A DNA stretch of 64,000 bases from Propionigenium maris DSM 9537 (GTDB lineage Bacteria > Fusobacteriota > Fusobacteriia > Fusobacteriales > Fusobacteriaceae), in the NCBI RefSeq assembly GCF_027925155.1, contig NZ_BSDY01000002.1, positions 124,001-188,000 of the forward strand, given 5' to 3'. Below the pieces are notes generated by a model. The model was not told the origin of the DNA. It did no database searches and worked only from the letters and a program-made list of their open reading frames with translations. Positions 11,501 to 18,614 of this stretch are shown one piece after another (the stretch's first letter is position 1; the number at the start of each line of letters is the position of its first letter). Made by a program: the position numbers and the translations under genes.

Positions 11501-12429
11501 CGGGTAATCGCATTCTTTACCTCGAGGTTTCCCTGAGAATCTATCTCTAAATCACCCAGAGTTGCAACCAAGTTAGATTTAGTATTTACTCCCACTCCTT
11601 TATCAGTTGCTATCAGCTTAATCTTTCCTGCAGACATGGCTCCAAGTTCACTGGCATCTATGGCAAACTGATATTTTCCGTCACTTCCGTGACTTTTATG
11701 GGTTGCCTCCTCATAGTCATAGGTATTGTCTCCCGTTAGCACCTTTAACTCCTTTGTGCTTTTGTTCTCCGTCCTAGTACTTGAGATCACCCCGCCTATC
11801 TTTGCAGCCCTGGAAAGGATTTCAAAATAATCGACCTCCTCTATGTTTACAAACCCGCTCTCTGCAACCTCTACAATTCCGTCTGTTATTCTCAGCTTTA
11901 GGTTTCCGTCTACTCCATCGAGCACCTGTCCTGTTGTGAGGGTTACTCTGGGAGTATTTATAAATCCCCCTCCACTCATATAGATACCGTTTGCATTGGC
12001 CAGAATAAAATCTGCTTCGCTTCCTGCAACCTCTACGAATCCCTCTATTTCAGACCTCTTTAAACCCGTTACTTCAGAGAGGATTGTTTTTGCCTCTTTT
12101 CCTGGAGTTATATTGTCATTTCCATAAATAAGTCCCGCAAGTGTAGTCAGACTCATATCCGCAGAGTTATTTAATATTAATCCTCTTTCATTGACATTGA
12201 ACTCTAGGAATTTATTGTGAGATAGTCCTCTGTCATCTGGAGTTACTATATCGATCTGATCTATTCCGTTGGCTGTTTTTCCAAGTCTGGCCCTGTGCCT
12301 TTCATGAGTATTTTTGTCGATAATCACTCCGGCGCCATACGCGGTAACGTTATATGGCATTAAGAAGTTGTATATTGTCCATCCTATGAATCCCTTTGTT
12401 AGCTTATTATCCTTTATCCTTCTATTCAT
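1..12429 (-). CDS. Giant TpsA-type filamentous haemagglutinin/adhesin (C-terminus beyond window)
   Basis: The secreted exoprotein of a two-partner secretion system. The ATG at 12429 has a GGGAGAA ribosome site and lies 18 bp after the TpsB stop. I found the frame stop-free in every stretch I translated, including right down to base 1, so at least 4,143 codons are present. The N-terminus has a signal-like hydrophobic stretch (about residues 13-30), then a TPS/haemagglutination domain with the diagnostic GLSHNKFLEFNV...LNNS and NANGIY motifs (about 60-160). Long beta-helix repeats follow, including five or six 39-residue units (about 866-1083) and a GSLLN triplet (about 822-836). After that come a W/Y-rich insert (about 1530-1650), an acidic linker, IGGSISG-type haemagglutinin repeats (about 2100 on), a Pro/VDSG linker (about 2970-3045), and 60-residue repeats from about 3290 to the edge. 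The C-terminal tip, where a CDI toxin could sit, is not visible. Confidence 0.93.
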   Translation of the reverse strand, partial: MNRRIKDNKLTKGFIGWTIYNFLMPYNVTAYGAGVIIDKNTHERHRARLGKTANGIDQIDIVTPDDRGLSHNKFLEFNVNERGLILNNSADMSLTTLAGLIYGNDNITPGKEAKTILSEVTGLKRSEIEGFVEVAGSEADFILANANGIYMSGGGFINTPRVTLTTGQVLDGVDGNLKLRITDGIVEVAESGFVNIEEVDYFEILSRAAKIGGVISSTRTENKSTKELKVLTGDNTYDYEEATHKSHGSDGKYQFAIDASELGAMSAGKIKLIATDKGVGVNTKSNLVATLGDLEIDSQGNLEVKNAITRRGDIKLKSSEGDIRQAGEEGFIYSENNLEIDAAKDVKFQGKGGYAAGKNKVVISGENLEVKNESIVASVDPDERKAQSLKADMKNQIHVSEDSSLAAGGRMDLQGREIINQGTISGEDIYANAESIINEDTFYGEDAVTLRGGSVVNSGDVVGTNLLEVSGEKSLVNSGQLYGEGEVRIKDSRNVINSGIIAGDKVSGVNNNSITNSGTIQGTTSIEVTGKELNNSGTIYSEGSVKVEADRVVNEDTIYAKSEMEIKSGYLNNEKEGVVATEEGDLTLSGERVSNRGAVAAGRNLEIITSKEVSNLSEGQMAAGSGKVALKSEGIRNQGTVLGNEVSIEGNLTNDKGTILADKEGLAIEGERVENSGLILAKKDIEIAGNTLRNTSDGNIMSGSSFNEEGDLENSKGSLSLSAKETIENEGTLLSGEGLYIGSETIKNTGNIQNLGGKGEISSEKDIVNDGTIYSEGSLDTKAGNTLENKGDIYSTGSLKVEAAKVKNQKSILGGDIRIDAGSLLNGSLLNGSLLNEGKSKDEDEDKDEAVIYSEGSITLEAETLVNSGGIISDSELEIKVKELDNQKDGQIGGESVGIESAETLQNSGLIMGDDLEIKAKELDNQKDGQIGGESVGIESAETLQNSGLITGDGLEIKVKELKNQKDGQIGGERIGIETTEGLYNSGVIAGDDLNVRSKELNNQEEGQIAGTTVDMEIREGLHNSGVIAGDDLKVRSKELDNQKDGQIAGERVDIEATEGLHNSGVIVGEELEIKTSNFESEKDSVVKGSSLLTVEATQILNRGNLLTEGSGRIEAEILINEEGGLLGALTSESEDEGESKGKEGSPHLRVEAKDVRNSGDFYSAGGLEVYSETLENQGNISTKEDLRLISEIIKNNGAGELVSAANLIMEAEEVVNTGEILANEDVLMEIGGIGLTNKGGLINASGAISVIAEYINNNQGEILSGKGIKIHTIKLENNAGEIITNGSLTIDLTKLGKHSNDFTLTGTIYGDTLIEIRNFSDIINDQIEVVSNGDIILDSMEGDISNSKVIFAGGDLDISAKNYVRNTGSSEEEALLSSGEGMNLTAKNYIHNRDSKIYGGTKETKISLQESFVNEGKILGLGKVHLDVAKGQKVTNEGQFQSNGDLIISADEILLRSNTSLYATENLSLVARHGHIINEAGAQILTLLGDMELRAAGSIYNKADKEKAGKIKAGGNIVVEAINFYNEAIKYHEYIHAKELSKYGFMEMSEDELMKNFLDTHIYNNWINNSTYVWKSGLGLRDLWDEGSLYDFEEDLFWMLYGHGPNLVPEDMRDLVIHTYNSDLIIELRDGGHLNSATVNKESRDGGFLNGQRYHDLTLDLDFNTASSKDSIGVRQAALEAGGDIEMKLSKDLVNGGVIRADRNIDITAKEIRNVTEALEYETIDTIRVEFKVRRSNTQGGTKPSVREKSASKTTKKVTLVSEDKALISAGGKVKLTGDVKNLTTVGGIADSIEEGRDSLVDVGDRIDFEDQETIDKDAVDDADVSVGEITDDTEVDEVDEVGEADKIDKVEGEAPDLESPDVDPIKGVEIVVDPGDHIEIPEGDNGIFIRNDDVVIDGVQKPLIETNIDFINDENYYGSGYVFEKLGDDSEDDFRRLGDNYYETMLVNEMYLKATGGRKMEGSEFDEISLMKYLLDNSVLASDELGLVVGEPLTEEQMKNLDKDIVWYVKEEVDGVEVLVPRVYVSSNNVQTGGTALDSSSSGSAIVGEVVEIKGDKFENIGSTVKGDSLVSIDAGDILNKYGEGSMGAIVGGDIQLKAENDIKNIGGSISGTGNVVLETVKGDVINESVVERNTKLDGFIDEVKAVGSIGGKNVIIDSGNDVIMKGGMVTATEKASITAENNVKFDTIKLESSIEKDTAHETFKEKSTIHLGSSVSAGEGVGIKAGKDLDIIGSNVSTERGDVVLMGDKVNISGVKNTFESDYKREKNGVFSSDKESIYTYSESLTGSTIDAGEGSVKISSNKDLDILGSTIKGEGDENLLMSKEGDVNIGTIALEHKYERKKKTWGFGDSDAGVSDTILGARESVLSEHDDKVSGEDTSTGHGGGKTGYWSSPGLNESAESLHGKGFSTGTHLSEFGANGSATGTIFQYTEIEESLDATTHERSSIEGGSITIKAKNDVNLESVKIDADNSVGIISEEGDVNSTYVQDEVNASAKQTNVRVGADVGYTVPLLDIAEAAKGMADYSDSEYSSGGAWEIFARAVEMGGVLSKQDGTLVDTYANLGVSVSHSDTTTQSKTAIDSEISAKDILISAENGKVDFKGMQIEGTDSVFIKAEEFNMEASKSEYHHKEDGYYVGVSAGVGGTVGAESGVEGSINASIDGSFVDSKTDSVTYNNSKINGGNVVLEIDNDATLKGANISGESVTADIGGDLNIESVQDTLDHNLKSTDFNLSGSGSIGLDGYGGNGSAGVTHGQIVEEKEWVKEQSGITGGNVNINVGGNTALKGGVIAAEDGNLNFATGGLTVEDLKDSHMRDGGYGGLGVSVSENGVDSVDVKGGRVEGFHKDRNVNSTIGAGNVSVGGESLEDSGIDVNRDTENALETTRDDKHFKWDFDYTLEPKKKITEEDSNSLRDRGEGDTSNIFVNKDTVNSIDKVVSKNPALGGKDREPNKVTNKPDVVTETKPKVSIDYTSPKVDSGITKKTESIKVSVDSGKVNKIDIKTPEVDSGIKVKVDVSKPEVDSGKVKNIKIESPDIEGPKKLVDKVEKLPEIDGTKTQTEVVNLKKDINESIKVKEEKVVMGTPDFKDKVEVSRPKEEAGEAAKIKEKEAKVEEKFDFVGKKGSEVGLGKEVEVAIRESQEKGEDPYVATNKILSSKIKGQEDFFKKQGYKDSIGNNYDEIQKKQLHKIVKRSGNNGMNATNKDALMKFMTDLNNYDLGLKAAKAAHEAGDAKAAKEILDGIKDISKIKVDSKNFKKYSKKVKEKETQKNTSQKNKDKVIKPTQKELNEAQKNGGYFIRKENGKLVKYDIESVLKDRKYKDELTGMEISKDAFDKAEYKEELGGKAIKISEDSETDRFWVQGRDGEAPVIKEVPKYQYEKGSEKFRDEVTGKAFTKNEIQERGKIALDGEGKRFLTVDEKGEIIIETNTKVRDTGSERLQNKLGETIKDSLGNEIRLKDLEDNKAITKEGKGANVYESEVRLDANTVLKYTEREFTKKKEMDIIGVGGNNFFRNSGSFVVKGSDSFKKDVLLGNSEKEVKTFKEITLITSEKKQDIFFTDEKTGKVIRERELGDLPYDEALGGRVLKTDDPDRNIVWKEGSDEPVVMVKPKTELVPGSEYFFDKDSGKKVTEKDLENAPVNELLGKKAVEIGDGKFFTKNDDGSVGITEITGVKEIPGKAYDPVTNREIGFDDFDKDKTYNDDLGQEAVAIGDGRYFIKDDSGEIKVAEVTEVQERPESVRDPQSGRELATDDFEGTKKFNEDLGQDAVEIGDGRYFIKDDSGEIRVAEVDYVRERADEYIDPETGVKISSEDFEGQKSYQESLSQDAVKIDAKRYFVKDEAGEIKVIELSEVQERPESVKDPVSGKELATDDFDSSKIYHDELGQEAVEIGDGRYFVRDKDGDISSVKVEYTRERDDYFVDPETGAKLTEKEFTQRKEYNEALGMESVDLGDNRHFIMDKEGALKVAKVTEDFEMISHIVDPKTKKEVRESDFDSAEVIGELGERAIKIEDGRYFTKDNEGNIVVTEVMKPDENLYLDEKSGREITPEEIMNAATDSELGERAIKIEDGRYFTLNERGEVEIAEVTSRPRTDYEFIGDDFSRKITQEEYSALRKNPELDGKVVGLEDNRYLVIREDGDAY
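3300..3520 (-). repeat. Pro/VDSG low-complexity linker repeats in TpsA
   Basis: The TpsA frame contains four V-D-S-G blocks separated by Lys/Ile/Pro-rich spacers of the type K-x-x-x-I-K-x-P-E. This looks like an extended linker between the beta-helix part and the distal 60-residue repeats. Confidence 0.7.
9180..9835 (-). repeat. 117-bp tandem coding repeats in TpsA
   Basis: Equivalent positions recur at 9253, 9370, 9487, 9604 and 9721, exactly 117 bp (39 residues) apart, with a partial sixth unit. The 9487-9721 copies are near-identical in DNA, which suggests recent duplication or conversion. Each unit carries the usual haemagglutinin strand pattern (L-x-N-S-G-x-I, L-x-I-x-x-K-E-L, D-G-Q-I-x-G). 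Confidence 0.88.
9921..9965 (-). repeat. 15-bp x3 perfect microrepeat in TpsA
   Basis: Three identical 15-mers (9921-9935, 9936-9950, 9951-9965) encode G-S-L-L-N three times. Copy-number change by slippage would keep the frame. An acidic D/E/K low-complexity run lies beside it at 9885-9920. Confidence 0.95.
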
Positions 12430-12447
12430 GCTGTTCTCCCATTTTTA

Positions 12448-14154
12448 TCAAATATAAATACCTGCTAAAATATAAAATATCCCGCTTTCATCTTTTTCAA
12501 CATAATCTGGCGCTTTTATCGGAAGGGAATAGGTGACACTCAGACTTCCGAAGTTAAAGTTCCTCTTCAGCCCCACCGAAGCTGAGAACAACTCCTCTCT
12601 GCTCAGGTATTTGCTGCTTCCCTTATTTATGCTGTTATCCGCAAAACCATAATCTGCTCCCAAAAAAAATTGGAGCCCGTGAAGTCCTTTGAGGACATGT
12701 CTGGGTTCCTTGAATCTGAGAGTATAATAAAGTTGTTGCCTGATAAACATCCCATTTTCTCCGCTTACTCCATTTTTAAAGCCCCTTACCGTAGTATCAT
12801 CCCCTATGTAAAACTTATCTGAACTATAGAGGTTGTCCAAGCTGTACTGACTGTCCAAAGTACTCTCATAGGCCAGGGAATTATTTAGCCATCCCAGTGG
12901 TTTATAGTACCTTCCGTAAAATTTGATCCTATCAAACTGTCTTTTAGCCTCAGAGCCCTCTTTGTCTTTATGGGCCCCCAGGCTTCCCAGTCCCCTGGTA
13001 TAGCTCAGTTTTCCGTACACACTTCCATTTAAAAGAATTCCTGTATACGAAACCCCTAAGTCGTATTGAGAACTTCTGTAGCTGCTGGACTCAACCCAGC
13101 TTTTCTCAATATAGTTATCGGAATCTTTCAGGGTAAAGTTTGACTCCAGCCTTACTCTTCCCCTGCTTCCATTAAAAATCGTTTTATTTAGTTTCAGTTT
13201 TATACTTTGTGTTTCACTTTCCTGGAGGATTTCATTTACCTCTCCCTCCATTGTATTCTTACTTTGGGAGTAACTGTAGTTAAATCCCGTTTCCCAGAAC
13301 CCCATGGGGATCTTGTAATCAAGAAACGCGTTTCTACTATACCTTTCCGTATCATCCTCTGTAGTTGTGGATCCCTGGATATACAAGTTGTCGCTGAATC
13401 CTAAAATATCTCCATGGGTATATGAAAGCTTTACATTGTCCTCTCCTGTTCCCTCTGAACCTAAATTATCATAGTTTAAATCTATATTTCCTATCCTTTT
13501 CCTTTTAAAGTCTCCCTTCAAAATAGTTTGACCTATTTCACTTCCAGGAAGCAGTTTATAGGACCCCGTGCTTTTGGGTACACTATTTATTATGTTCTCG
13601 CTTAACTCAATTTTCTTTAGATCTATTACTTCTCCCTCTTTTATTTGCAAATTGAATTTCTCTTTAATTTTATCCTTTATCCTTCCATCATTTATCTCAA
13701 CCTTCTCCAGTTTTCCTTCAAAGATTTGTAGACTTAACTCCTCTGATTTCAAATTTTGGTCTACTGGAATTGTTACCCGTGCAGCAATATATCCCTTTTT
13801 TATATAGGCATTGGTTATGTCTTTTATCAGCTGATGGATCTCAACCATACCCATTTCCTTGTTGACGTATTTTGATATTATTTCCTTCTTTTCCTTAGTC
13901 GAGAGAAGTTCGGAATTAATTAAGGTTATTTTTGAAACATAGAATTTTTTTCCCGAATTGATGTCGTAATCCTCTTCCTCTTCCACCTCTTCGATTTTCT
14001 CTACTTCCCTCCTTAACTGATTGCCTACTTCCTTTTCTATTCTCCTTCTCATTTCCTGTTCTTGAATTCTTTCAGCTGGGTTCCTTATTTCCCTCCCCAG
14101 GCTTATATGCGACAAAATTAACAGCAAAAATAAATATACTACTTTCTTTTTCAT
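12448..14154 (-). CDS. TpsB outer-membrane transporter (ShlB/FhaC family)
   Basis: The Omp85-superfamily pore that exports the adjacent TpsA. It is 568 aa, normal for the family. It has an N-terminal signal peptide, a charged E/R-rich periplasmic stretch, POTRA domains (about residues 70-200; one has the typical IKKGYIAARVTIP turn), then a 16-strand-type beta-barrel of alternating aromatic/polar strands. The conserved VRGF-type loop motif appears as TTVRGFKNG (about 460), and the protein ends in an aromatic strand. The ATG overlaps the upstream OmpA-like stop by 4 bp (ATGA), so translation is probably coupled, and tpsA follows after 18 bp. The pairing with tpsA makes the assignment firm. Confidence 0.95.
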   Translation of the reverse strand: MKKKVVYLFLLLILSHISLGREIRNPAERIQEQEMRRRIEKEVGNQLRREVEKIEEVEEEEDYDINSGKKFYVSKITLINSELLSTKEKKEIISKYVNKEMGMVEIHQLIKDITNAYIKKGYIAARVTIPVDQNLKSEELSLQIFEGKLEKVEINDGRIKDKIKEKFNLQIKEGEVIDLKKIELSENIINSVPKSTGSYKLLPGSEIGQTILKGDFKRKRIGNIDLNYDNLGSEGTGEDNVKLSYTHGDILGFSDNLYIQGSTTTEDDTERYSRNAFLDYKIPMGFWETGFNYSYSQSKNTMEGEVNEILQESETQSIKLKLNKTIFNGSRGRVRLESNFTLKDSDNYIEKSWVESSSYRSSQYDLGVSYTGILLNGSVYGKLSYTRGLGSLGAHKDKEGSEAKRQFDRIKFYGRYYKPLGWLNNSLAYESTLDSQYSLDNLYSSDKFYIGDDTTVRGFKNGVSGENGMFIRQQLYYTLRFKEPRHVLKGLHGLQFFLGADYGFADNSINKGSSKYLSREELFSASVGLKRNFNFGSLSVTYSLPIKAPDYVEKDESGIFYILAGIYI

Positions 14155-14648
14155 TTAGTTCCTTCCTCTAAAAAATAAACCTCTACTCTCCTGTTTTTTC
14201 TTCTATTTTCCTCTGTATCATTGGCTGCTACAGGTTCCGACCACCCCTTGCCTGAAATCTCAGTCCTTACCTCCAAATCCTCTGGCATTAACTCCATTAT
14301 CAGATCAGCCACTGAACTGGCTCTTCTATAGGATAAACTTATATTGTACTCCTCTGGGCCTGTTTTATCAGTATGTCCCACAACCCTGAGCATTCCCTTC
14401 CTTCCTCTTATCCTTTCCACCACCCTTTCAGCTACTATATCCGAGGTTATAGTGGAATCTACAATGCTACCCTTATTTAAATCAAAACTCCCCAAATTAC
14501 TGTCAAAGGTTAACAATTTTTCTATCAAACTGCTTCTCTCTAAACTTGGCAGGCTTACCCTGTTAGATACAACCATTCTTACATCCTCCCTGTAGCTCTT
14601 GCATGAAGTAATCACCACAGCTAAACCTATTAAAAAAATATATTTCAT
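14151..14648 (-). CDS. OmpA-like peptidoglycan-binding lipoprotein
   Basis: A small outer-membrane lipoprotein of about 165 aa. The signal peptide ends in the lipobox V-I-T-S-C, and the C-terminal half is an OmpA/Pal-type domain with VVGHTDKTG and the closing NRRVEVYF motif, which bind peptidoglycan. A GTG three bases upstream (14651) is an alternative start; the ATG at 14648 sits about 8 bp after AAGGAG. It lies between the small exported protein and tpsB, overlapping the latter. A plausible role is anchoring the secretion machinery to the wall; that is inferred from position only. Confidence 0.9.
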   Translation of the reverse strand: MKYIFLIGLAVVITSCKSYREDVRMVVSNRVSLPSLERSSLIEKLLTFDSNLGSFDLNKGSIVDSTITSDIVAERVVERIRGRKGMLRVVGHTDKTGPEEYNISLSYRRASSVADLIMELMPEDLEVRTEISGKGWSEPVAANDTEENRRKNRRVEVYFLEEGTK

Positions 14649-14660
14649 CACGCTTACTCC

Positions 14661-15320
14661 TTAAAATTTAATAGTCCCCCTCAGGAAAATCTCCTCTGCA
14701 TCCTCATTCTCAACTACTTCCTTCAGCTCTCCTAGATCCAGAATATTGTAGCTTCTCAATGTACTTTCAGGAATAATCTCCTCTATCATCTCCTCTAAAA
14801 TCCCAGAGCTTACTTCCCCAGAACCATACATTATTTTTCTATAAAACTTTTCAACCTTAACTTCCCCTTTATTTTCGTCCTTCGGCCCAAAATATTTATA
14901 TGTCTTTTTTATGGTTTTTATGGGAACATACATTATTAAGTCTCTTCCCTCAAGGTTTAACACATATGATTTTTCAACAACCTTTTTCACTCTTCCTTTA
15001 GAGTCTTTTTTTTCTTTTATCTGATAAACTTTCTCCCACTTGGGGTCCCCCTCCTTCCTTTCCCCCTTCTTGTTGTCAAAAACAATCCTCTTGGCAAAAA
15101 CTTTTTTTAGTGTTGTATTTTTACTCTCCATTACCTCAACCTTAAAAGAGTGCTGCTCCTGCAAGTCCTCTTCTAGATTCTTCTTAACTAAATAGTTGGC
15201 CACACTTGATCTGTTTGCTCCTCCCTCTAATAATTCCACTTCCAAAGATCCTTCTGCATCTAAGAAAGTGGCAAGCAAGAGAAATAAACCAGCTAAGTAT
15301 AACTTCCTCCTAAAACTCAT
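14661..15320 (-). CDS. Exported protein of unknown function in the secretion operon
   Basis: 219 aa with a clear signal peptide (hydrophobic residues about 8-21, cleavage near LDAEG). The mature part is very Lys/Glu-rich, with no cysteines or recognisable catalytic motif. Its ATG lies inside the end of the autotransporter gene (11-bp overlap), and the OmpA-like gene follows within about 10 bp. I do not recognise a family. Context suggests a periplasmic or outer-membrane accessory of the autotransporter/TPS system. Confidence 0.75.
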   Translation of the reverse strand: MSFRRKLYLAGLFLLLATFLDAEGSLEVELLEGGANRSSVANYLVKKNLEEDLQEQHSFKVEVMESKNTTLKKVFAKRIVFDNKKGERKEGDPKWEKVYQIKEKKDSKGRVKKVVEKSYVLNLEGRDLIMYVPIKTIKKTYKYFGPKDENKGEVKVEKFYRKIMYGSGEVSSGILEEMIEEIIPESTLRSYNILDLGELKEVVENEDAEEIFLRGTIKF

Positions 15321-18300
15321 ATGTCATCCCTACCTTTCCTGAAGCTTCCCACAGGTCCCTTCCAACTTCTGCTCCTCCATTAAGAAACACTGAAAATCTA
15401 TCCGACAAGTCTGCTTCTATCCCTAGATCAAAAGCAAATGTTATAGCCGGCATATCAACCGGTTCCACATCGTATTTCACATCTGGCTTGAAAACGTAGT
15501 AACCCTCTCTGCTCTCCATAGGATCTCCAAAGTAGTAGTTCACCCTTCCTCCCAGCTTTGTTCTTATATTCTTATTCCGCTTTATTTGCTCTACTCCCAG
15601 ATTCAATACAGGAGTTAATGTTTCATTTTTATCAATATCCATAGCATAGTAGTAATCGCCATCTTCTTTGTATCCCGGGGTATGCTGGTACACCACTCCC
15701 AGATCTATATATGAATTGTATACTGTATTTTTGTTGCTCCTGTATTCATGGCCTAGAGATACTCCTCCCTTGCTCACATAACTATCGTAGTCCGCCTCAA
15801 GACCTATATCCTTTCCTGTAACCCCTCTCTTAAGGTCATGGGTATTAATAGAAGTTGCCAGGTATCCCCCTACCTTAAACTCATCTATCCTTCTTACCAG
15901 GCTTCCGTTTAGAATATAGCTTTCCATGCTCTCTTTGCTTGAATGTCTGTATTTCAGACTGGTATCTATAAATGAAAAACCTAATTCATAGAGTACGTCT
16001 TCCGAGATCTTGTGGTGGAATTTAACACTACTTCCATACCTGTCGTAGTCAAACTTGCCTTTACCATCTCCGCCGTCAAAATTTCCGGACCCACCCACAG
16101 CTTCCATTTGGAATAAATATGGTATCTCTGCATTGTGAATCTTATCTATTGCTTTAAAGGAGTCTGTCGTATGAGCTACTTCATTAACATTTTTTATATC
16201 TAAGTATGAGTGGGGATAATTGAATACCCCGTCGTAGTATGAGTCGGGCAAATACTTCCCCTCTTCACTTCTTTTCAACACCAGGCTTAAATCGGTTTTG
16301 TCACTTGAGAGCCTGTAATCTCCCGTCCAGCCTTCCACCACATTTATTACTCCCACACTTTCATCCGACACTCCTGTAATTTCCTCTTCTGTAAAGATGT
16401 TTGGAATTACTATTTCATCTGCCTCAGTCACATAAACCCTGTCTATGGGCATATAGTTCAGCTTACCATCTATCTTCAGCTCCTTGGCATGAATTGTGCT
16501 GCTCAGTCCATCGTTGACCCCCACCTGCATCGTTAATTCACTTCCCTCAGATATTAAAAGGGTCCCTTCATAGTCAGCTGTACTTCTATGATCCTCTTTA
16601 AGGGTGTCTTTTTCTGGGGCTTTCAAGACAATGTTGTTTCCTATCTCAAAGGCACCCTCCTTTAAGTCCAGGTGAGAAAAATTGACTAAGTCATAGTTTA
16701 ATTTATGGATGTCAGAGCTGTTGTCGGTATTAGTTCCATAAAAGGTCCCCACACCTCCAGCTGAGTATACCCTTCCCCTTACTGAGGATTTTGTATCCAT
16801 ATAAAGCTCACTGTCTTCAACTCCCATGTAGATAGCCACTCCATCCTCTGCTGTATTGCTTATATGTCCCTCATTTATTACTTTTGCATCGTTTATTGCC
16901 TGAATTCCATAGGACTCCTCTGTATCAACAAAAATAGTTCCCGTGTTCACCAAGGTGGTCCCGTCCAATCCAACTAATCCCGAGGAATTTTTTCCATGAA
17001 TTTTGATACTCCCCTCATTTATTGCTTTTTTTATGTTGTACCTTGCATAGGCCGCCATAGAGTTACTTCCCTCTTCATCTATCCTTACGTTTCCAACACT
17101 TTTTACAACTGTATTATCGTCTGGATTCACATCAAAGGCTTGATTTCCATTCCCCTTTACTACGATTTCCCCTGTATTGATTAGGCCTGCATCTTCATTT
17201 TCATAATATATACCCGTCTGCCCCTCTCCCTTTATAACTATTTCTCCCTTATTTTGTATAAACTCTCCTCCTGGGTTGTAGATGGCAGCCCCACCCTTTC
17301 CCCCAAGAGATATTAATTTTTCATTGATAGTTTTTTTCCCGTCTTCGGAATGGATCCCGAAATTTGAACTTCCGTCTACAATATTAATATTTCCTCTATT
17401 AATAGCTTCACCGGTGTTTTCAACACTTATTACTGCAATCCCACTTCCATTTTTTACGTCTACATCCCCTTCGACTATCCCCTTCTGTATGTTATTTTTT
17501 ACTTCAATAGCTCCTGAATTTGTGGAATCGATTATCGAAACCTTCCCCACACTCTTAACTTCACTGTCCTTAACCTCATCTACTGCAAAAGCCCAGTTTC
17601 CATTACCTTTTATTATTATTTCGCCGTCATTTTTAACCTCATTTACATTTGTATAAGTTACGGCTGTTCCTTCTGAACCTTCCATCAAGATTGTGCCGTT
17701 GTTTTGAACCTCATTTATCCCGATTCCGGTCAGTCCCACTCCAAAATCACCCTTCATATGTATTGTTCCGTTATTGACTGCATTATTCAAGGAAGGGTTA
17801 CCAGATTTATTGTCACTGACGATTCCATAGTTTCTGTATCCCTCCATAATTATTTCACCACTATTCTCCAATTGTGATCCTTCATAAGAGATCATCCCTC
17901 TTCCTTGATATGCATCCGATCTTATGATCCCCTCATTAAATGACTTGGAGTCTCCCTTCCCCTCTATTGCTGCACTATTAGTTCCTGAAACTGTTATTTC
18001 ACCTGTATTTTTTTGATTTGCGTCCGAGAAACCAACCATCCCCTGAGACATTGATCCACCAACAATTATTTTTCCACTATTTGTACTCCTTCCACCGTGA
18101 GATTCCATTGCTGCAACATTTCTTGAGTACTCTGTAATGTCTATTTCGCCGCTATTTTCTATGTTGCTGCCATTTCCCCCATAGATTCCTATATTGTTCT
18201 CTCCCTCTATTTTCATTGTTCCTATATTTTCTACAGTGGAGTCATCAGCAACAATTCCCATTCCCCCTCCATAAGACTCTATATTAATTATTCCTATATT

Positions 18301-18561
18301 TTTTACATGAGATTTATCTGTAGCTCTTATCGCTGCCAAGTTACTGTTATGTGAAGGATGAGTCCCCTCTACAAAAATTTCCCCCTTATTTACAAGCTCC
18401 TGCCCTGGATTTGTATTTTTCAACCCTTCCCTTTCAAGCAGTTGAGGGTTTCCCTCATTATCAACAATTACCTTGGTACCTTCTCCAATTTCAGTTGAAT
18501 AACTTATTTTAGAACTTGTTACTATTAGGGCAGCTAAAAACAATATTGATTTCATTTTCAC
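15310..18561 (-). CDS. Type Va autotransporter adhesin
   Basis: 1,083 aa. After the signal peptide (about 1-22) comes a long passenger of short repeats around N-x-G-x-I-x-[IV]-x-G (about 50-600), predicted beta-helix. The C-terminal autotransporter barrel (about 810-1083) has regularly spaced aromatic strands and ends in Y-E-F, as expected for BAM recognition. The start used is GTG at 18561; the ATG at 18555 is two codons further and equally plausible after AAGGAG. It sits between the SurA-like lipoprotein (36 bp upstream) and the small exported protein. Substrate or receptor cannot be told. It resembles the large adhesins typical of Fusobacteriota. Confidence 0.9.
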   Translation of the reverse strand: MKMKSILFLAALIVTSSKISYSTEIGEGTKVIVDNEGNPQLLEREGLKNTNPGQELVNKGEIFVEGTHPSHNSNLAAIRATDKSHVKNIGIINIESYGGGMGIVADDSTVENIGTMKIEGENNIGIYGGNGSNIENSGEIDITEYSRNVAAMESHGGRSTNSGKIIVGGSMSQGMVGFSDANQKNTGEITVSGTNSAAIEGKGDSKSFNEGIIRSDAYQGRGMISYEGSQLENSGEIIMEGYRNYGIVSDNKSGNPSLNNAVNNGTIHMKGDFGVGLTGIGINEVQNNGTILMEGSEGTAVTYTNVNEVKNDGEIIIKGNGNWAFAVDEVKDSEVKSVGKVSIIDSTNSGAIEVKNNIQKGIVEGDVDVKNGSGIAVISVENTGEAINRGNINIVDGSSNFGIHSEDGKKTINEKLISLGGKGGAAIYNPGGEFIQNKGEIVIKGEGQTGIYYENEDAGLINTGEIVVKGNGNQAFDVNPDDNTVVKSVGNVRIDEEGSNSMAAYARYNIKKAINEGSIKIHGKNSSGLVGLDGTTLVNTGTIFVDTEESYGIQAINDAKVINEGHISNTAEDGVAIYMGVEDSELYMDTKSSVRGRVYSAGGVGTFYGTNTDNSSDIHKLNYDLVNFSHLDLKEGAFEIGNNIVLKAPEKDTLKEDHRSTADYEGTLLISEGSELTMQVGVNDGLSSTIHAKELKIDGKLNYMPIDRVYVTEADEIVIPNIFTEEEITGVSDESVGVINVVEGWTGDYRLSSDKTDLSLVLKRSEEGKYLPDSYYDGVFNYPHSYLDIKNVNEVAHTTDSFKAIDKIHNAEIPYLFQMEAVGGSGNFDGGDGKGKFDYDRYGSSVKFHHKISEDVLYELGFSFIDTSLKYRHSSKESMESYILNGSLVRRIDEFKVGGYLATSINTHDLKRGVTGKDIGLEADYDSYVSKGGVSLGHEYRSNKNTVYNSYIDLGVVYQHTPGYKEDGDYYYAMDIDKNETLTPVLNLGVEQIKRNKNIRTKLGGRVNYYFGDPMESREGYYVFKPDVKYDVEPVDMPAITFAFDLGIEADLSDRFSVFLNGGAEVGRDLWEASGKVGMTYEF

Positions 18562-18592
18562 TTCAGAGACTCTCCTTATTTAAAACAGTTTT

Positions 18593-18614
18593 ATTTTTTA
18601 TTTTTTATTTTTTA
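18593..18614 (-). repeat. Heptanucleotide (TTTTTTA)3 tract at gene junction
   Basis: Adenines at 18593, 18600, 18607 and 18614 mark three perfect 7-bp units. They span the stop codon of the SurA-like lipoprotein gene and the gap to the autotransporter. Gain or loss of a unit would change the lipoprotein C-terminus and the junction spacing. Confidence 0.85.
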
